64,000 nucleotides of DNA from Pilimelia terevasa. GTDB taxonomy: Bacteria; Actinomycetota; Actinomycetes; Mycobacteriales; Micromonosporaceae. The notes below the pieces were generated by a model. That model worked only from the letters and a program-made list of their open reading frames with translations. It had not been told where the DNA came from and made no database searches. Location: positions 248,001 through 312,000 of the forward strand of contig NZ_BMQC01000005.1 in the NCBI RefSeq assembly GCF_014647915.1, in the 5' to 3' direction. The translations under genes were made by a program, and so were the position numbers. Every line of letters starts with the position of its first letter. Position 1 is the stretch's first letter. Positions 1-9,586 of the stretch are shown one piece after another.

Positions 1-447
1 CTCGCGCGGCCGGCCGCGCCCGGTGAGCCCGGGGAGTTCGGGGCGTGGCGGTTCGCCGGCTTCTCGCTGGTGCCGTGGCGCCTGGTGCGCGATCTGGCCG
101 CGGAGCCCGCCGAGCTGTGGCGCGAGGTGTGGCGGCCGGCGGAGGCCGGCGGGACCCTGGAGTGCGTCCCGTACTCCGGTACCTACCTGGACTGCGGCAC
201 CCCCGCGGCCTACCTGGCGGCGAACCTGCACGCCGCCCGGCAGGCCGGCGGCCGCATCGTCTCGCCGGACGCCCTGGTCACGGGCGCGGTGTGCGACAGC
301 GTGGTCGGCGCCGGTGCGGCGGTCCACGGCCGGGCGACCCGCTGCGTGGTCTGGCCGGGCGCGACGGTGCCGGCCGGCGAGTCGCTGAGCGACGCCGTCC
401 GGCTCCCCCACACGACGGTCCAGGAGGCGCCCCCGCGGAGCGGGTGA
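1..447 (+). CDS. Sugar nucleotidyltransferase (NTP_transferase family), 5' partial
   Basis: The frame is open from base 1, so the gene begins outside the window and only the C-terminal ~148 residues are seen. The stretch with VPYSGTYLDCGTPAAYLAANL resembles the end of the catalytic domain of mannose-1-phosphate guanylyltransferase/RmlA-type enzymes, where a conserved W/D-x-GTP segment lies near the sugar site. It is followed by a short imperfect hexapeptide (left-handed beta-helix-like) segment with repeated V/A-G-A turns. The expected role is transfer of a nucleotide to a sugar 1-phosphate for cell-envelope glycan synthesis. The nucleotide-binding N-terminus is missing, so the exact substrate cannot be stated. 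The gene converges on trpD with a 34-base gap. Confidence 0.6.
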   Translation, partial: LARPAAPGEPGEFGAWRFAGFSLVPWRLVRDLAAEPAELWREVWRPAEAGGTLECVPYSGTYLDCGTPAAYLAANLHAARQAGGRIVSPDALVTGAVCDSVVGAGAAVHGRATRCVVWPGATVPAGESLSDAVRLPHTTVQEAPPRSG

Positions 448-481
448 CGCCGGGGCCGCCTGGTCGGCGCCCCGCGTGTCG

Positions 482-1558
482 TCAGGCGCCGCGGCGGGCG
501 GACGCCAGCCAGCGCTCCAGGGTCGCCGCGGCGGCGCCCGAGTCGATCGCGTCGGCCGCGCGCGCCAGCCCGTCGGCCAGCGCCCGGCGCAGGGCCGACT
601 CGCCCACCTCGGCCAGCCCGTCGCGGGCCACCAGGGCCGCGGCCGCATTGACCAGGACCGCGTCCCGCACGGGGCCGGCCGCGCCACCGACCACGCGCCG
701 CAGGACGTCGGCGTTGAACGCCGGGTCCCCGCCGCGCAGGTCCTGCGCCCGGCTGCGGGGCAGTCCGAGGTCGACCGTGTCCACCCGCAGCGCCGTCACC
801 GCGCCGCCGGCCGCGACCCAGATGCGGGTCGGCGCGGCCGTGCTGACCTCGTCCAGCCCGTCCTCGCCCCGGACCACCAGCACCGAGTCGCCCCGGGCGG
901 CGAACACCTCGGCCATCAGCGGCGCCATCCGCGGGTCGAAGCAGCCGATCGCGCCGGCGCGCGGCCGGGCCGGGTTGGTGAGCGGGCCGAGGAAGTTGAA
1001 CGCCGTCGGCACCCCCAGCTCGCGCCGGACCCCGGCCACGTGCCGCATCCCCGGGTGGAACCGCGCCGCCATGCAGAACCCGATGCCGGCCTCGGCGACG
1101 GTCCGCCGGACCTCCGCGGCGCCCAGGTCCAGCGGGAGGCCGAGGTACTCCAGGACGTCGGCCGTGCCGCACTGGGAGGACGCGGCGCGGTTGCCGTGCT
1201 TGACCACGGTCACGCCCGCGCCGGCCACGACGACGGCGGCCATGGTGGAGATGTTGACGGTGTGCGCCCGGTCCCCGCCGGTGCCGACGACGTCGACGGC
1301 GGCGGCCCGGGTGGGCGCGTCCAGCGGTACCGGCACCGCGTGGGCGAGCATCGCCTCGACGAGGCCGGTCAGCTCCCCGACGGTCTCGCCCTTGGCGCGC
1401 AGGGCCATGGCGAACGCGGCGAACTGCGCCGGGGTCGCCGCGCCGGAGACGATCTCACCCATCGCCCAGGCGGTGTCGGCGGTCGTCAGCGGCGTGCCGG
1501 CGAGCAGGGTGGTGAGCAGCGCGGGCCAGCTCCGGGCGGTGGTCACGGCGGCGGTCAC
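482..1558 (-). CDS. trpD: Anthranilate phosphoribosyltransferase
   Basis: This enzyme joins anthranilate and phosphoribosyl pyrophosphate, the second step of the tryptophan branch. The 358-residue protein has the family's N-terminal helical domain and the phosphoribosyl-binding motifs VGTGGD (residues 91-96), NIST (102-105) and KHGNRAASS (120-128), all intact. The start is GTG; a second in-frame GTG lies three codons later. It sits 4 bases downstream of the receiver-like gene on the same strand, so the two are probably co-transcribed. No other trp gene is nearby, which matches the detached trpD next to the cytochrome oxidase locus known in mycobacteria and streptomycetes. Confidence 0.95.
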   Translation of the reverse strand: MTAAVTTARSWPALLTTLLAGTPLTTADTAWAMGEIVSGAATPAQFAAFAMALRAKGETVGELTGLVEAMLAHAVPVPLDAPTRAAAVDVVGTGGDRAHTVNISTMAAVVVAGAGVTVVKHGNRAASSQCGTADVLEYLGLPLDLGAAEVRRTVAEAGIGFCMAARFHPGMRHVAGVRRELGVPTAFNFLGPLTNPARPRAGAIGCFDPRMAPLMAEVFAARGDSVLVVRGEDGLDEVSTAAPTRIWVAAGGAVTALRVDTVDLGLPRSRAQDLRGGDPAFNADVLRRVVGGAAGPVRDAVLVNAAAALVARDGLAEVGESALRRALADGLARAADAIDSGAAAATLERWLASARRGA

Positions 1559-1562
1559 GGCG

Positions 1563-1991
1563 TCAGGCGGGCAGCGCGGGGCCGCCGGCGCCCGGCAGCG
1601 CCGCGTCCTGGCCGCGCAGGAGCGCGGCCACGGTCTGGCCGGTGGCGATCGGGTCCAGCGGCAGCCGCAGGGTGGCGTCGACCTCGGCGTACGCGGCGAG
1701 CCACTTGTCGGCCGCCCGGGCGATCGCCACCACGATGGGCGGCGGCGCGGCGAACTCGTCGCGGATCTGCCGGGCGATGCCCAGCCCCCCGGCCGGCGCG
1801 GCCTCGCCGTCGAGCAGCATGAGGTCGATCTCGTAGGTGTCGGTGAGCCGGATGCAGTCGGCGTAGGTGCCCGCCTCGACGAACTCGACGGCGAGGTCCG
1901 CGGCCGGCCGGGTGCCGATCGCCAGCCGCATCCGCTCGCGGACCTGCGGGTCGTCGCTGTACAGCAGGACGGTGTGCGAACGGTCAGTCAC
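1563..1991 (-). CDS. Degenerate response-regulator receiver-like protein
   Basis: The 142-residue protein is a single receiver-like domain with no output domain. It keeps an acidic pair (D13, D14 in YSDDP) and a candidate phospho-acceptor D61 (LMLLDGEA). The conserved lysine of the KP loop is absent: the equivalent segment reads RLPLDP. It may therefore bind a partner without normal phosphorylation switching. The C-terminal ~20 residues are Gly/Ala/Pro-rich and probably disordered. A receiver-like gene at this position beside trpD and ctaE is, from memory, conserved in other actinobacteria. Its function is unknown; a link to respiration or to trpD is inference from context only. The start is GTG. 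Confidence 0.7.
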   Translation of the reverse strand: MTDRSHTVLLYSDDPQVRERMRLAIGTRPAADLAVEFVEAGTYADCIRLTDTYEIDLMLLDGEAAPAGGLGIARQIRDEFAAPPPIVVAIARAADKWLAAYAEVDATLRLPLDPIATGQTVAALLRGQDAALPGAGGPALPA

Positions 1992-2052
1992 GGCCGGGGC
2001 TCCCAGGTGTCCAGATCCGGTGGTCGGTGCCCGCCGATCGTACCGCGGGCGG

Positions 2053-2946
2053 TCAGCGCGCCGCGGCGGTGGCGCGGGCCTCGGCGCGGTCCAACTCGCG
2101 GTCGATCCGGCGCTCCTCGCGCCGGGACTGGCGCACCCACTGGGTCACCAGGACGGCCAGCATGGTCACGCTGACCACCTCGCCGCCGGCCCACAGGAGC
2201 CCGCCGGCGACCTTCTGGTCGGCGAACGGGTCGACCCAGCCGAGCCGCAGCGCGGGGTACCAGTCGCCGCCGAGCAGCGTGACGCTCTGCATGATCGTCA
2301 GCCCGAGCACGGTGTGGAACGGCACCGCCAGCAGCATCAGCAGCGCGCGCCCCGGGTACGGCCAGCGCCCGGGCAGCGGGTCCAGGCCCAGCAGCGGCCA
2401 GAAGAACAGGCAGCCGGTGAGGATGAAGTGCGCGTGGGTGACCTCGTGCGCGAACCCGTTGCGCAGCGTGAGCGCGTACAGGTCACTGAAGTAGAGCACG
2501 AACGGATTCGCCACGAACAGGGCGAAAGCGACCAGCGGAAACGTCACCACGCGCGCGACCCGGCTGTGCAGCACCGCGAGCAGCCGCTTGCGGGGGCGCA
2601 CGGGCAGCGTCCGCAGCGCCAGCGTCACCGGGGCGCCCAGCGCCAGGAAGATCGGCGACACCATCGACAGCACCATGTGCTGCACCATGTGCACCGACAG
2701 CAGCGTCGTGTCGTACGCCCCCAGCCCGCTGAGGGTCACGAAGGCGATGCCGCCCAGCCCCGGGCCGAGGAACAGCACCGTCCGGCCGACCGGCCACCGG
2801 TCGCCGCGCGCCCGCATCCGGTACGCCCCGTACAGGTACAGGCCCGCCACCAGGACCAGCCCGAGCGCGAGCCAGCCCTCGAAGCGCACCTCGGTCACTA
2901 CCCGGCCGACCGTGAACGGGGGTGGGACGAGCGCCTGGCTAACCAC
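2053..2946 (-). CDS. CtaG-like cytochrome c oxidase assembly membrane protein (COG3336 family)
   Basis: The 297-residue protein has about seven hydrophobic membrane-spanning segments and the family hallmarks: an HMVQHM histidine cluster near residue 90 and a later conserved HAHF histidine motif. Proteins of this family (caa3_CtaG) are implicated in copper delivery or assembly of cytochrome oxidase. It is divergent from ctaE, 108 bases away, which fits a role in building the oxidase. I chose the GTG start at 2946 because the hexamer TAGCCT lies exactly 7 bases upstream and no Shine-Dalgarno is present. Much longer upstream in-frame extensions run across the ctaE coding region and are not credible. 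The C-terminal tail is rich in Arg/Glu and cytosolic. Confidence 0.85.
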   Translation of the reverse strand: MVSQALVPPPFTVGRVVTEVRFEGWLALGLVLVAGLYLYGAYRMRARGDRWPVGRTVLFLGPGLGGIAFVTLSGLGAYDTTLLSVHMVQHMVLSMVSPIFLALGAPVTLALRTLPVRPRKRLLAVLHSRVARVVTFPLVAFALFVANPFVLYFSDLYALTLRNGFAHEVTHAHFILTGCLFFWPLLGLDPLPGRWPYPGRALLMLLAVPFHTVLGLTIMQSVTLLGGDWYPALRLGWVDPFADQKVAGGLLWAGGEVVSVTMLAVLVTQWVRQSRREERRIDRELDRAEARATAAAR

Positions 2947-2953
2947 GTCCGGG

Positions 2954-2959
2954 AGGCTA
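2954..2959 (-). promoter_or_regulatory. Candidate leaderless -10 element of the CtaG-like gene
   Basis: TAGCCT on the minus strand, 7 bases before the GTG at 2946. Confidence 0.5.
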
Positions 2960-3042
2960 CCCCCTGCGCGGGCGGCTGCCCGATCAGGTCTCAATGACGC
3001 GCCGGTGTGCGACCCCGGCGACGCGACGGGATGATCGGGGGC

Positions 3043-3048
3043 AATAAT
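3043..3048 (+). promoter_or_regulatory. Candidate leaderless -10 element of ctaE
   Basis: AATAAT, one mismatch from TATAAT, ends 6 bases before the GTG at 3055. It is conspicuously AT-rich for its surroundings. Confidence 0.5.
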
Positions 3049-3054
3049 GACCGC

Positions 3055-3657
3055 GTGACTGCGGCCTCGACCACCATTGATCAGAGCCGGATCCATTCGC
3101 TGACCCGCCCGAACATGGTCAGCGTCGGGACGATCGTGTGGCTCTCCAGCGAACTGATGTTCTTCGCGGCACTGTTCGCCATGTACTTCTTCATCCGCGG
3201 CGCCTCGCCCGAATTGTGGGCAGAGCGCACGGAGGTCCTGAACATCCCGTATGCGACGACTTTCACCGTGATTCTGGTGGCGTCCAGCGTGACGTGCCAG
3301 TTCGGTGTCTTCGCGGCGGAGAAGGGCGACGTACACGCGCTGCGGCGCTGGTTCACGCTCACCTTCGTGATGGGCCTGATCTTCGTCCTCGGCCAGGCGA
3401 ACGAGTACCGCCACCTCGTCCACGAGGGCATCAAGATCAACGCCGACGGCTACGGCTCGGTCTTCTACCTCACCACCGGGTTCCACGGCCTGCACGTGAC
3501 CGGCGGGCTCGTGGCGTTCGTCATCTACATGATCCGCACGACCATGGGCCGCTTCACCCCGGCGCAGGCCACGTCGGCCATCGTCGTGTCGTACTACTGG
3601 CACTTCGTCGACGTCGTGTGGATCGCCCTGTACTTCATGATCTATTGGCTGAAGTAG
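3055..3657 (+). CDS. ctaE: Cytochrome c oxidase subunit III
   Basis: Subunit III of the aa3-type terminal oxidase, an integral membrane protein that supports proton pumping and stability of subunit I. The 200-residue protein has five predicted membrane helices, the usual number for the actinobacterial form, and the conserved FHGLHV segment and [10 protein letters not shown] motif near the C-terminus. GTG 3055 gives the N-terminus expected of the family; an upstream ATG would add a charged leader of low similarity. It is the first gene of ctaE-qcrC-qcrA-qcrB. Subunits II and IV lie near 10.2-11.6 kb and subunit I is outside the window. Confidence 0.95.
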   Translation: MTAASTTIDQSRIHSLTRPNMVSVGTIVWLSSELMFFAALFAMYFFIRGASPELWAERTEVLNIPYATTFTVILVASSVTCQFGVFAAEKGDVHALRRWFTLTFVMGLIFVLGQANEYRHLVHEGIKINADGYGSVFYLTTGFHGLHVTGGLVAFVIYMIRTTMGRFTPAQATSAIVVSYYWHFVDVVWIALYFMIYWLK

Positions 3658-3740
3658 CGCGGCGACCGCCGCCCCGGCCGGGGCATCCGCAGTCCGAACA
3701 GAAGCGGCCTTCCACGGCCACAACCCAGGAGATCCAGGCG

Positions 3741-4619
3741 ATGACTTCTGACAACCCGGGGCGGGGCGCAGCCGCCACGCCACCGGCGGGGGCGGCGCGG
3801 CGTCGCGCCGGCGCTACGGCGGCCGGCGGACGGCTGCGGCGCCGGGTCGGCACCGTGCTGCGCATCGCCGCGGCGCTCGCCCTGGCCGGCGGGGTCTACG
3901 CGGGCTTCGCACCCGGCAGCGCCACCGCCGCCAAGGACCCGGCCAGCCTGAGCCCGGCCGGGCAGGAGGGCAAGGCCCTGTTCGACACCAACTGCACCTC
4001 GTGCCACGGCCCCGACGCCCAGGGCGTCGCGGGCAAGGGCCCGAGCCTGGTCGGCGTCGGCGCGGCCTCGGTCGAGTTCCAGGTGAGCAGCGGCCGGATG
4101 CCGATGGCCCGCCAGGAGGCCCAGGCCCTGCGGAAGCGGCCCGTGTTCACCTACGACCAGACGCGGCAGCTCGCCCAGTACGTCCAGGAGCTGGGCGGCG
4201 GGCCGCAGATCCCCGAGGGCTCGATGAAGCTGCCCGGCGGGACCCCGGAGGAGCAGGCGGCGGCGGTCGCCCGCGGCGGCACCCTGTTCCGCATCAACTG
4301 TGCCTCCTGCCACGCCAACGCCGGTGGCGGCGGCGCGCTGTCCTCGGGTAAGTTCGCCCCGGACCTGGAGCCCGCCAACGACCGCCAGATCTACGCGGCG
4401 ATGCTCACCGGCCCGCAGAACATGCCGGTCTTCGGTGACAACCAGCTCACCCCCGAGCAGAAGCGCGAGATCATCGCGTACGTCCACACCCTCAAGGCGC
4501 AGGAGCCGGGCGGCTGGGGCCTCGGCAAGCTCGGCCCGGTCACCGAGGGTATGGCGATCTTCCTGCTCGGCATGACCGCACTGATCTTCACCACCCTGTG
4601 GATTGCGGGGAAGTCATGA
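3741..4619 (+). CDS. qcrC: Cytochrome bc1 complex diheme cytochrome c subunit
   Basis: Membrane-anchored diheme cytochrome c that passes electrons from the bcc complex directly to the aa3 oxidase, replacing soluble cytochrome c in actinobacteria. The 292-residue protein has an N-terminal membrane segment (about 38-58), two CxxCH haem sites (C85/C88/H89 and C187/C190/H191), methionine ligand candidates in GRMPM (119-123) and QNMPVF (about 228), and a C-terminal anchor helix. An AGGAG lies about 10 bases before the ATG. Its stop overlaps the start of qcrA (ATGA). Residues 1-35 are Ala/Arg-rich and longer than usual. Confidence 0.96.
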   Translation: MTSDNPGRGAAATPPAGAARRRAGATAAGGRLRRRVGTVLRIAAALALAGGVYAGFAPGSATAAKDPASLSPAGQEGKALFDTNCTSCHGPDAQGVAGKGPSLVGVGAASVEFQVSSGRMPMARQEAQALRKRPVFTYDQTRQLAQYVQELGGGPQIPEGSMKLPGGTPEEQAAAVARGGTLFRINCASCHANAGGGGALSSGKFAPDLEPANDRQIYAAMLTGPQNMPVFGDNQLTPEQKREIIAYVHTLKAQEPGGWGLGKLGPVTEGMAIFLLGMTALIFTTLWIAGKS

Positions 4620-5695
4620 CCGTCGTCGACAACCCACACGGCTCGCCCGGCCTGGCCACGGCCGAGGAGCGCTCCCGCTTCGAGACGATCGTGGCCGGCG
4701 CCCGCGAGGACGGCGTCGAGATCGTCCACTACGAGCCGCCGTTCCCGGCGCCCGGCACCCGGGGCGAGCGGCGCCTGCAGCGGATCGTCGCCGGCTGCTT
4801 CCTGACCACCGGCGGCCTGGCCACGGCGTTCCTGGTCACCTATATCTGGTGGCCGTGGGAGTACGACCGGGACAGCCTGCTGCACAACATGTACACGCCG
4901 GTCCTGGGCCTGACCCTCGGGCTGGCGCTGGTCGCCACGGGCTTCGGGATCATGATCTGGGGCAAGAAGCTCATCCCGCACGAGGTCTCGATCCAGGAGC
5001 GCCACGACGGCCCCTCCAGCGACCACGACCGCTCCATGGCCACGAGTACGCTTCTGTACATGGGCGACGAGATGGGCCTCAAGCGTCGCCCGCTGCTCGG
5101 CCTGTCGCTGCTGGCCGGCGTCGCGCCGGTCGGCCTGGCAGCCGCGGCGCCGCTGATCGGCGGGCTGATCAAGGACCCGCACAAGCCGGTCGAGGGCGGC
5201 ACGGGCAGCCCGCTGATGACCACCGCGTGGGGGCCGGGCATCCGGCTGACCCGGGAGGACGGCACGCCGATCCGGCCCGAGGACATCAGCACCGGCGGCC
5301 AGCTCACGGTGTTCCCCGGCGTGCCGGAGGGCCACACCAACGTCCACGCCGACTCCCCCACGCTGCTGATCCACCTGCGCGGCCAGGACATGGCGGAGCT
5401 GCGGGACAACCTCACCGGCACCAACGTCGGCGCCACCTGGGGCGACTTCGTCGCCTACTCCAAGATCTGCACGCACGCCGGCTGCCCGGCGAGCCTGTTC
5501 GAGCAGCAGACCAACCGCCTGCTGTGCCCGTGCCACCAGTCGCAGTTCCTGGTGACCGACAACGCCAAGCCGGTCTTCGGCCCGGCCACCCGGCGACTGC
5601 CGATGCTGCACATCAGCGTCGACGACGAGGGTTACTTCGTCGCCACCTCCGACTACAAGGTGGCGATCGGCCCCGGCTTCTGGGAGCGGCCATGA
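4616..5695 (+). CDS. qcrA: Cytochrome bc1 complex Rieske iron-sulfur subunit
   Basis: The Rieske protein takes electrons from menaquinol to a [2Fe-2S] cluster and passes them to QcrC. The 359-residue protein has three membrane helices (roughly 58-80, 94-118 and 160-185), the actinobacterial architecture, rather than one. Cluster motifs are CTHAGC (C285, H287, C290) and CPCHQS (C304, H307), with C290 and C306 placed to form the stabilising disulfide. The ATGA overlaps at both ends (with qcrC and qcrB) show tight translational coupling. Nothing is missing. Confidence 0.96.
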   Translation: MTVVDNPHGSPGLATAEERSRFETIVAGAREDGVEIVHYEPPFPAPGTRGERRLQRIVAGCFLTTGGLATAFLVTYIWWPWEYDRDSLLHNMYTPVLGLTLGLALVATGFGIMIWGKKLIPHEVSIQERHDGPSSDHDRSMATSTLLYMGDEMGLKRRPLLGLSLLAGVAPVGLAAAAPLIGGLIKDPHKPVEGGTGSPLMTTAWGPGIRLTREDGTPIRPEDISTGGQLTVFPGVPEGHTNVHADSPTLLIHLRGQDMAELRDNLTGTNVGATWGDFVAYSKICTHAGCPASLFEQQTNRLLCPCHQSQFLVTDNAKPVFGPATRRLPMLHISVDDEGYFVATSDYKVAIGPGFWERP

Positions 5696-7287
5696 AAAAG
5701 CGCGCACGGATCGACGTCAAGGCCCTGCCGGGCACCGCGGCCAACGCCGCGGACGAGCGGCTCCAGGTCGCCCGGCCGCTGCGGGCGGTCTTCAACAAGG
5801 TCTTCCCGGACCACTGGTCGTTCCTGCTGGGCGAGATCGCGCTGTTCTCGTTCATCGTCCTGCTGCTGACCGGCGTGTTCCTGACGCTGTACTTCGACCC
5901 GTCGATGTCGCACGTCACCTACAACGGCAGCTACCTGCCGCTGCGCGGCGTGCACATGACCCGCGCGTACGAGACCACGCTGCACATCTCGTTCGACGTG
6001 CGCGGCGGCCTGATCATGCGGCAGATGCACCACTGGGCGGCGCTGCTGTTCATGGCCTCGATCGTGATCCACATGTTCCGCATCTTCTTCACCGGCGCGT
6101 TCCGCAAGCCGCGCGAGCTGAACTGGGTCATCGGCGTCACGCTGTTCATCGTCGGCTTCCTGGCCGGCTTCACCGGCTACTCGCTGCCCGACGACGGCCT
6201 GTCCGGCACCGGGCTGCGGATCGCCCACGCGATCATGCTGTCGATTCCGGTGATCGGGTCCTGGACGGCCAACTCGCTGTTCAGCGGCGAGTTCCCGGGT
6301 CCCGGGGCGATCCTGCCCCGCGCCTACATCGCGCACGTGCTGCTCATCCCCGGGATCCTGCTGGCCCTCATCAGCGTCCACCTGGGCCTGGTGTTCAAGC
6401 AGAAGCACACGCAGTGGCCGGGGCCGGGCCGGACGAACACCAACGTCGTCGGCGAGCGGATGTTCCCGCGGTACGTGATCAAGCAGGGTGGCTTCTTCGC
6501 CATCGTCTTCGGCGTCATCGCGCTGATGGGCGGCCTCCTGACGATCAACCCGATCTGGCTGTTCGGCCCGTACGAGGCCGCCGCGGTCTCCGCCGCCAGC
6601 CAGCCCGACTGGTACGTGATGTTCCTCGACGGCTCGACCCGGCTGATGCCGCCGTGGGAGATCCGGGCCTTCGGGCACACGCTGCCGCCGCTGTTCTGGC
6701 CGACGGTCGTCCTGCCCGGAGTCATGTTCACGCTGGCCATGGCGTACCCGTTCATCGAGGCCCGGCGCAACAGGGACACCGCGATCCACAACCTGCTCCA
6801 GCGGCCCCGCGACGTACCCGAGCGCACGGCGCTGGGCGCGATGGCGGTGGCGTTCTACCTGGTGCTGACGATCTCGGGCGGCAACGACCCGCTGGCGGAG
6901 AACTTCGACATCAGCCTCAACGCGATGACCTGGGCCGGCCGGATCGGCCTGCTGATCGTGCCGCCGATCGCCTACTGGGCGGCGTACCGGATCTGCCTGG
7001 GTCTCCAGCAGCACGACCGGGAGGTCCTGGCCCACGGCGTGGAGACCGGCATCATCCGCCGGCTGCCCAACGGGCAGTTCGTCGAGGTGCACCAGCCGCT
7101 GGCCGCGCCGGACGCGCACGGCCACACCGAACTGGAGTACACCGGCTGGGTGGTGCCGAAGAAGATGAACCGGGTCGGCGCGCTCGCACCGGCGATCAAG
7201 GGCTTCTTCTACCCTGTCGAGGAGCCGGCCCCGCCGGCCCTGCCGCAGGCGGAGCGGCGCGAACTGGAGTCCTCCGGCACGCGCTGA
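5692..7287 (+). CDS. qcrB: Cytochrome bc1 complex cytochrome b subunit
   Basis: Dihaem cytochrome b that oxidises menaquinol. The 531-residue protein has eight or nine membrane helices. Haem-ligand histidines occur in MHHWAALLF and IHMFR on one helix and in HAIML and HVLLIPG/VHLGL on the partner helix. The [17 protein letters not shown] segment occupies the position of the PEWY-type quinol-site loop. A hydrophilic C-terminal extension of about 110 residues is typical of actinobacterial QcrB. It overlaps qcrA by ATGA, is the last gene of the operon and is followed by a strong hairpin terminator. Confidence 0.96.
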   Translation: MKKRARIDVKALPGTAANAADERLQVARPLRAVFNKVFPDHWSFLLGEIALFSFIVLLLTGVFLTLYFDPSMSHVTYNGSYLPLRGVHMTRAYETTLHISFDVRGGLIMRQMHHWAALLFMASIVIHMFRIFFTGAFRKPRELNWVIGVTLFIVGFLAGFTGYSLPDDGLSGTGLRIAHAIMLSIPVIGSWTANSLFSGEFPGPGAILPRAYIAHVLLIPGILLALISVHLGLVFKQKHTQWPGPGRTNTNVVGERMFPRYVIKQGGFFAIVFGVIALMGGLLTINPIWLFGPYEAAAVSAASQPDWYVMFLDGSTRLMPPWEIRAFGHTLPPLFWPTVVLPGVMFTLAMAYPFIEARRNRDTAIHNLLQRPRDVPERTALGAMAVAFYLVLTISGGNDPLAENFDISLNAMTWAGRIGLLIVPPIAYWAAYRICLGLQQHDREVLAHGVETGIIRRLPNGQFVEVHQPLAAPDAHGHTELEYTGWVVPKKMNRVGALAPAIKGFFYPVEEPAPPALPQAERRELESSGTR

Positions 7288-7302
7288 GCGACACGCACGA
7301 CC

Positions 7303-7344
7303 AGAGGGCGGGGCCGGGATCACCAGATCCCGGCCCCGCCCTCT
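7303..7344. terminator. Bidirectional hairpin terminator between qcrB and DUF4360 gene 1
   Basis: A perfect 18-bp inverted repeat (arms 7303-7320 and 7327-7344) with the 6-base loop CACCAG sits between the convergent ends of qcrB (7287) and the next gene (7362). There is no T-run, as is common for terminators in high-GC actinobacteria. Confidence 0.85.
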
Positions 7345-7361
7345 GCGTGGGCGCGCGTGGG

Positions 7362-7979
7362 CTAGACGCAGCGCTCGGTCACCCACTCGTAGACCGCCGC
7401 GTAGCCCGCGTCGGTGGTCTGGACCACCACGTCACTGGCGCCCGGGGCGCCGCCGCGCGCCTTGAGGTTCTGCAGGATGTCGAACTGGGCCTCGGGCTGG
7501 CACGGCCCCCAGTGCACCTCCTTGAGCGTGTGGCTGACCTCCCAGTCGCCCTCGAACGGCCCGGCCTTGGTGTACGCCGGCTGGTAGATGGTGGGCTGGC
7601 CCAGCCAGTGGTACTTCGCCTCGAAGACGAAGCTGGCGTTGGCGTTGACCAGGTCGGCCGTGCCGCGGTAGGTCACCTTCCGCAGGCCGATGTGCAGCCC
7701 GCCGTCGATCTTGGCGCGGACCACCAGGTTGCAGAACTTGGACGTCTGCGGCGAGGCCACCGCGGCGAACTGCTGGTAGGCGATCGTGAAGCCCTGCTCG
7801 CCCAGGTGCGGGGTCACGGTGGCGCTGGCCGGGGTCGGACAGCCGGACCCGGCCACCGACTCCACCCGCACCGTGATCCCCCGCGACGGCGCGTGCGCCG
7901 CGGCCGGCAGCGCGGTCCCGGCGGCGAGCACGGCGGTAACCAGCGTGACTCCGACCTTCTTCAGGTAGCGCGATGTCAT
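7362..7979 (-). CDS. Secreted DUF4360 protein, paralogue 1 of 3
   Basis: The 205-residue protein starts with a signal peptide (KK, hydrophobic core, AAAHA cleavage region near residue 29), so it should be exported. The mature part matches the DUF4360 pattern, with GSGCP, KFCNL, YRGTADL, HWGPC and a terminal EWVTERC. Its four mature cysteines could form two disulfides. GGAGG precedes ATG 7979 by 6 bases, which sets the start. It is the closest in sequence to the paralogue at 8984-9586 and lies in a three-gene same-strand group. The biochemical role of DUF4360 is unknown; homologues occur in fungi and bacteria as small secreted proteins. Confidence 0.85.
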   Translation of the reverse strand: MTSRYLKKVGVTLVTAVLAAGTALPAAAHAPSRGITVRVESVAGSGCPTPASATVTPHLGEQGFTIAYQQFAAVASPQTSKFCNLVVRAKIDGGLHIGLRKVTYRGTADLVNANASFVFEAKYHWLGQPTIYQPAYTKAGPFEGDWEVSHTLKEVHWGPCQPEAQFDILQNLKARGGAPGASDVVVQTTDAGYAAVYEWVTERCV

Positions 7980-8102
7980 GACGTCCTCCATATCGGCAGA
8001 GGTGAATCCACGCCCCGGTGGCGGCGGTTCGCGGTAGCGGCAGACGGTGCGCCGCCCCGGCACTCGTGCGGGGTTCACCCGGTGAAAATCGAATGGTGCG
8101 GT

Positions 8103-8146
8103 GGCGGGGTGCCGGAACACGCGGCATCGTGATCCGGCACCCCGCC
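8103..8146. terminator. Hairpin downstream of DUF4360 gene 2
   Basis: A perfect 14-bp inverted repeat (8103-8116 with 8133-8146, 16-base loop) lies about 60 bases beyond the stop of the minus-strand gene ending at 8206. It suggests that each DUF4360 gene is its own transcription unit. Confidence 0.6.
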
Positions 8147-8205
8147 GGAGTGGGGCATGGGAAGCCCCGGTGGGGAGACTCGGTGAATGGTCGACCGGGT
8201 GGCGA

Positions 8206-8859
8206 TCAGGCGCGGCGCGGCGCGGTGCCGCCGCAGGGCGCCATCTCCCACTCGCAGTACAGTGCCCAGTCCTCGCCCGGCGTTTCCAGGCTGACCCGGC
8301 TGTCGGCGGTGTTGGCCGGCGGGTTGCTGTGCGCCCGCAGCGTCTGCGTGACCTGGAACTGCGACTCGGGCGTGCACGCCGACCAGTGGGCGTCGTCGAG
8401 CCGGTGCTCCTGGTTCCAGTTGCCGCGGAACGGTCCGCTCTGCCGGTAGCCGGGGTGGTGCATCGTCTCCCCGCCCGCCCAGGCGTACTTGGCGTCGAAG
8501 CTCACCCGGGCACCGTGCGCGACGCGGGCGGCGCCGCGGTAGGCGACCCGGCGGATCCCGACCCGGTACCCCTGCGGCACGGTGACCTTCAGGACCACCA
8601 GGCAGAAGCGGTTGCTGAACGGCGGCGCGACCGCCTGGAACCGCGGGTACCGGGCGTGGAAGCCGTTGCCGTCGTCGTGCGCGACGACCTCGGCCGCCGA
8701 GGTGTCCGGGCACCCCGACCCGGCGGCGCTGACCAGCGCGACGTGGACGGTGTGCGGCCGCCGGTCCGCGCTCCCGGCGGTGGCCGGCCCGGACAGGCCG
8801 CCGACCAGCAGCGCGGCGGCAAGGCCGCCCGCGGTGCGGGCGATGGTGGTACGACTCAT
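8206..8859 (-). CDS. Secreted DUF4360 protein, paralogue 2 of 3
   Basis: The 217-residue protein has a signal peptide (residues 1-29, cleavage near PATAG). The mature domain carries the family landmarks GSGCP, NRFCLV, YRGAARV and HWSACTP, but is the most divergent of the three. It has an extra cysteine (LYCEWEMAPC) and ends in a short basic tail. GGGGGAG lies about 5 bases before ATG 8859. The EWVT-type end is replaced by EWEMAPC. The function is unknown; divergence from its neighbours suggests an old duplication with separate specialisation. Confidence 0.85.
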   Translation of the reverse strand: MSRTTIARTAGGLAAALLVGGLSGPATAGSADRRPHTVHVALVSAAGSGCPDTSAAEVVAHDDGNGFHARYPRFQAVAPPFSNRFCLVVLKVTVPQGYRVGIRRVAYRGAARVAHGARVSFDAKYAWAGGETMHHPGYRQSGPFRGNWNQEHRLDDAHWSACTPESQFQVTQTLRAHSNPPANTADSRVSLETPGEDWALYCEWEMAPCGGTAPRRA

Positions 8860-8983
8860 GACTCCCCCATGACGTGGTGGCGGTGGCGGTCTCCCGCCGC
8901 GGACCCGTGCCGCGGCCCGCGGCGGGTGCGGCGACGCGCGGGGGCGGTGTCCGGTGCCCCGCGCGCGCCGCCGCGCGGCGGAC

Positions 8984-9586
8984 TCAGCAGGGCGCCGTGA
9001 CCCACTCGAAGATCGAGGCGTAACCGGCGTCGGTGCTCTGGACGTTGATGTACGCCTCGCCGGGCCCCTTGGCCCGCAGCGTCTGGGTGATGTTGAGCTG
9101 CGCCTCGTGACACGGCCCCCAGTGGACCTCCGGCAGCTCGTGCACCCGCTCCCAGTCCCCGCTGTACGGGCCGGTGCGGCTGTAGCCCGGGTGGTGGGCG
9201 GTCGGGCCGCCGGCCCAGAAGTACTTCGCCTCGAAGGAGCCGCGGCTGTTGCGGCCGAGGTCGGCGGTGCCGCGGTAGGTGATCCGGCGCAGGCCGACGT
9301 GGACCCCGGCGTCCGTGCTCACCTTCAGGGTGAGGTTGCAGAACCGGTTGCCGTTGGGCGGCGAGGAGGCCTCGAAGGCGTTGTACACCGCCAGGAAGCC
9401 GCTGCCGTCCAGGTGCGGCGTCACCGAGGTGTCGGCCGGCGTCGGACAGCCCGACCCCGCGGCGGTCTGTACTTCCACCCGGACGGCCGGCCGGGCAGCG
9501 TAGGCCGCGGCCGGCGCGGACAGGCCGCCGAGCAGTGCGGTGCCGGCGGCTACTCCGGCAAACGTCGATCTGAATACCGTGTTCAT
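8984..9586 (-). CDS. Secreted DUF4360 protein, paralogue 3 of 3
   Basis: The 200-residue protein has a signal peptide ending near AAAYAA (about residue 30). The mature part contains GSGCPTP, NRFCNL, YRGTADL, HWGPCH and a terminal EWVTAPC, giving four cysteines at the same places as paralogue 1. The start ATG 9586 has GAGGGGAAG upstream. Longer in-frame starts reaching 10117 have low-complexity Arg/Pro-rich sequence and cross the small gene on the other strand, so I rejected them. A promoter-like sequence lies about 90 bases upstream at 9678-9707. The physiological role is unknown. Confidence 0.87.
   Translation of the reverse strand: MNTVFRSTFAGVAAGTALLGGLSAPAAAYAARPAVRVEVQTAAGSGCPTPADTSVTPHLDGSGFLAVYNAFEASSPPNGNRFCNLTLKVSTDAGVHVGLRRITYRGTADLGRNSRGSFEAKYFWAGGPTAHHPGYSRTGPYSGDWERVHELPEVHWGPCHEAQLNITQTLRAKGPGEAYINVQSTDAGYASIFEWVTAPC

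Noticed and set aside
45..2174. Long Arg/Ala/Pro-rich plus-strand frame over trpD and the receiver gene
   Set aside because: It lies antisense to trpD, whose motifs are clear; the translation is low complexity, as expected of shadow frames in very GC-rich DNA.
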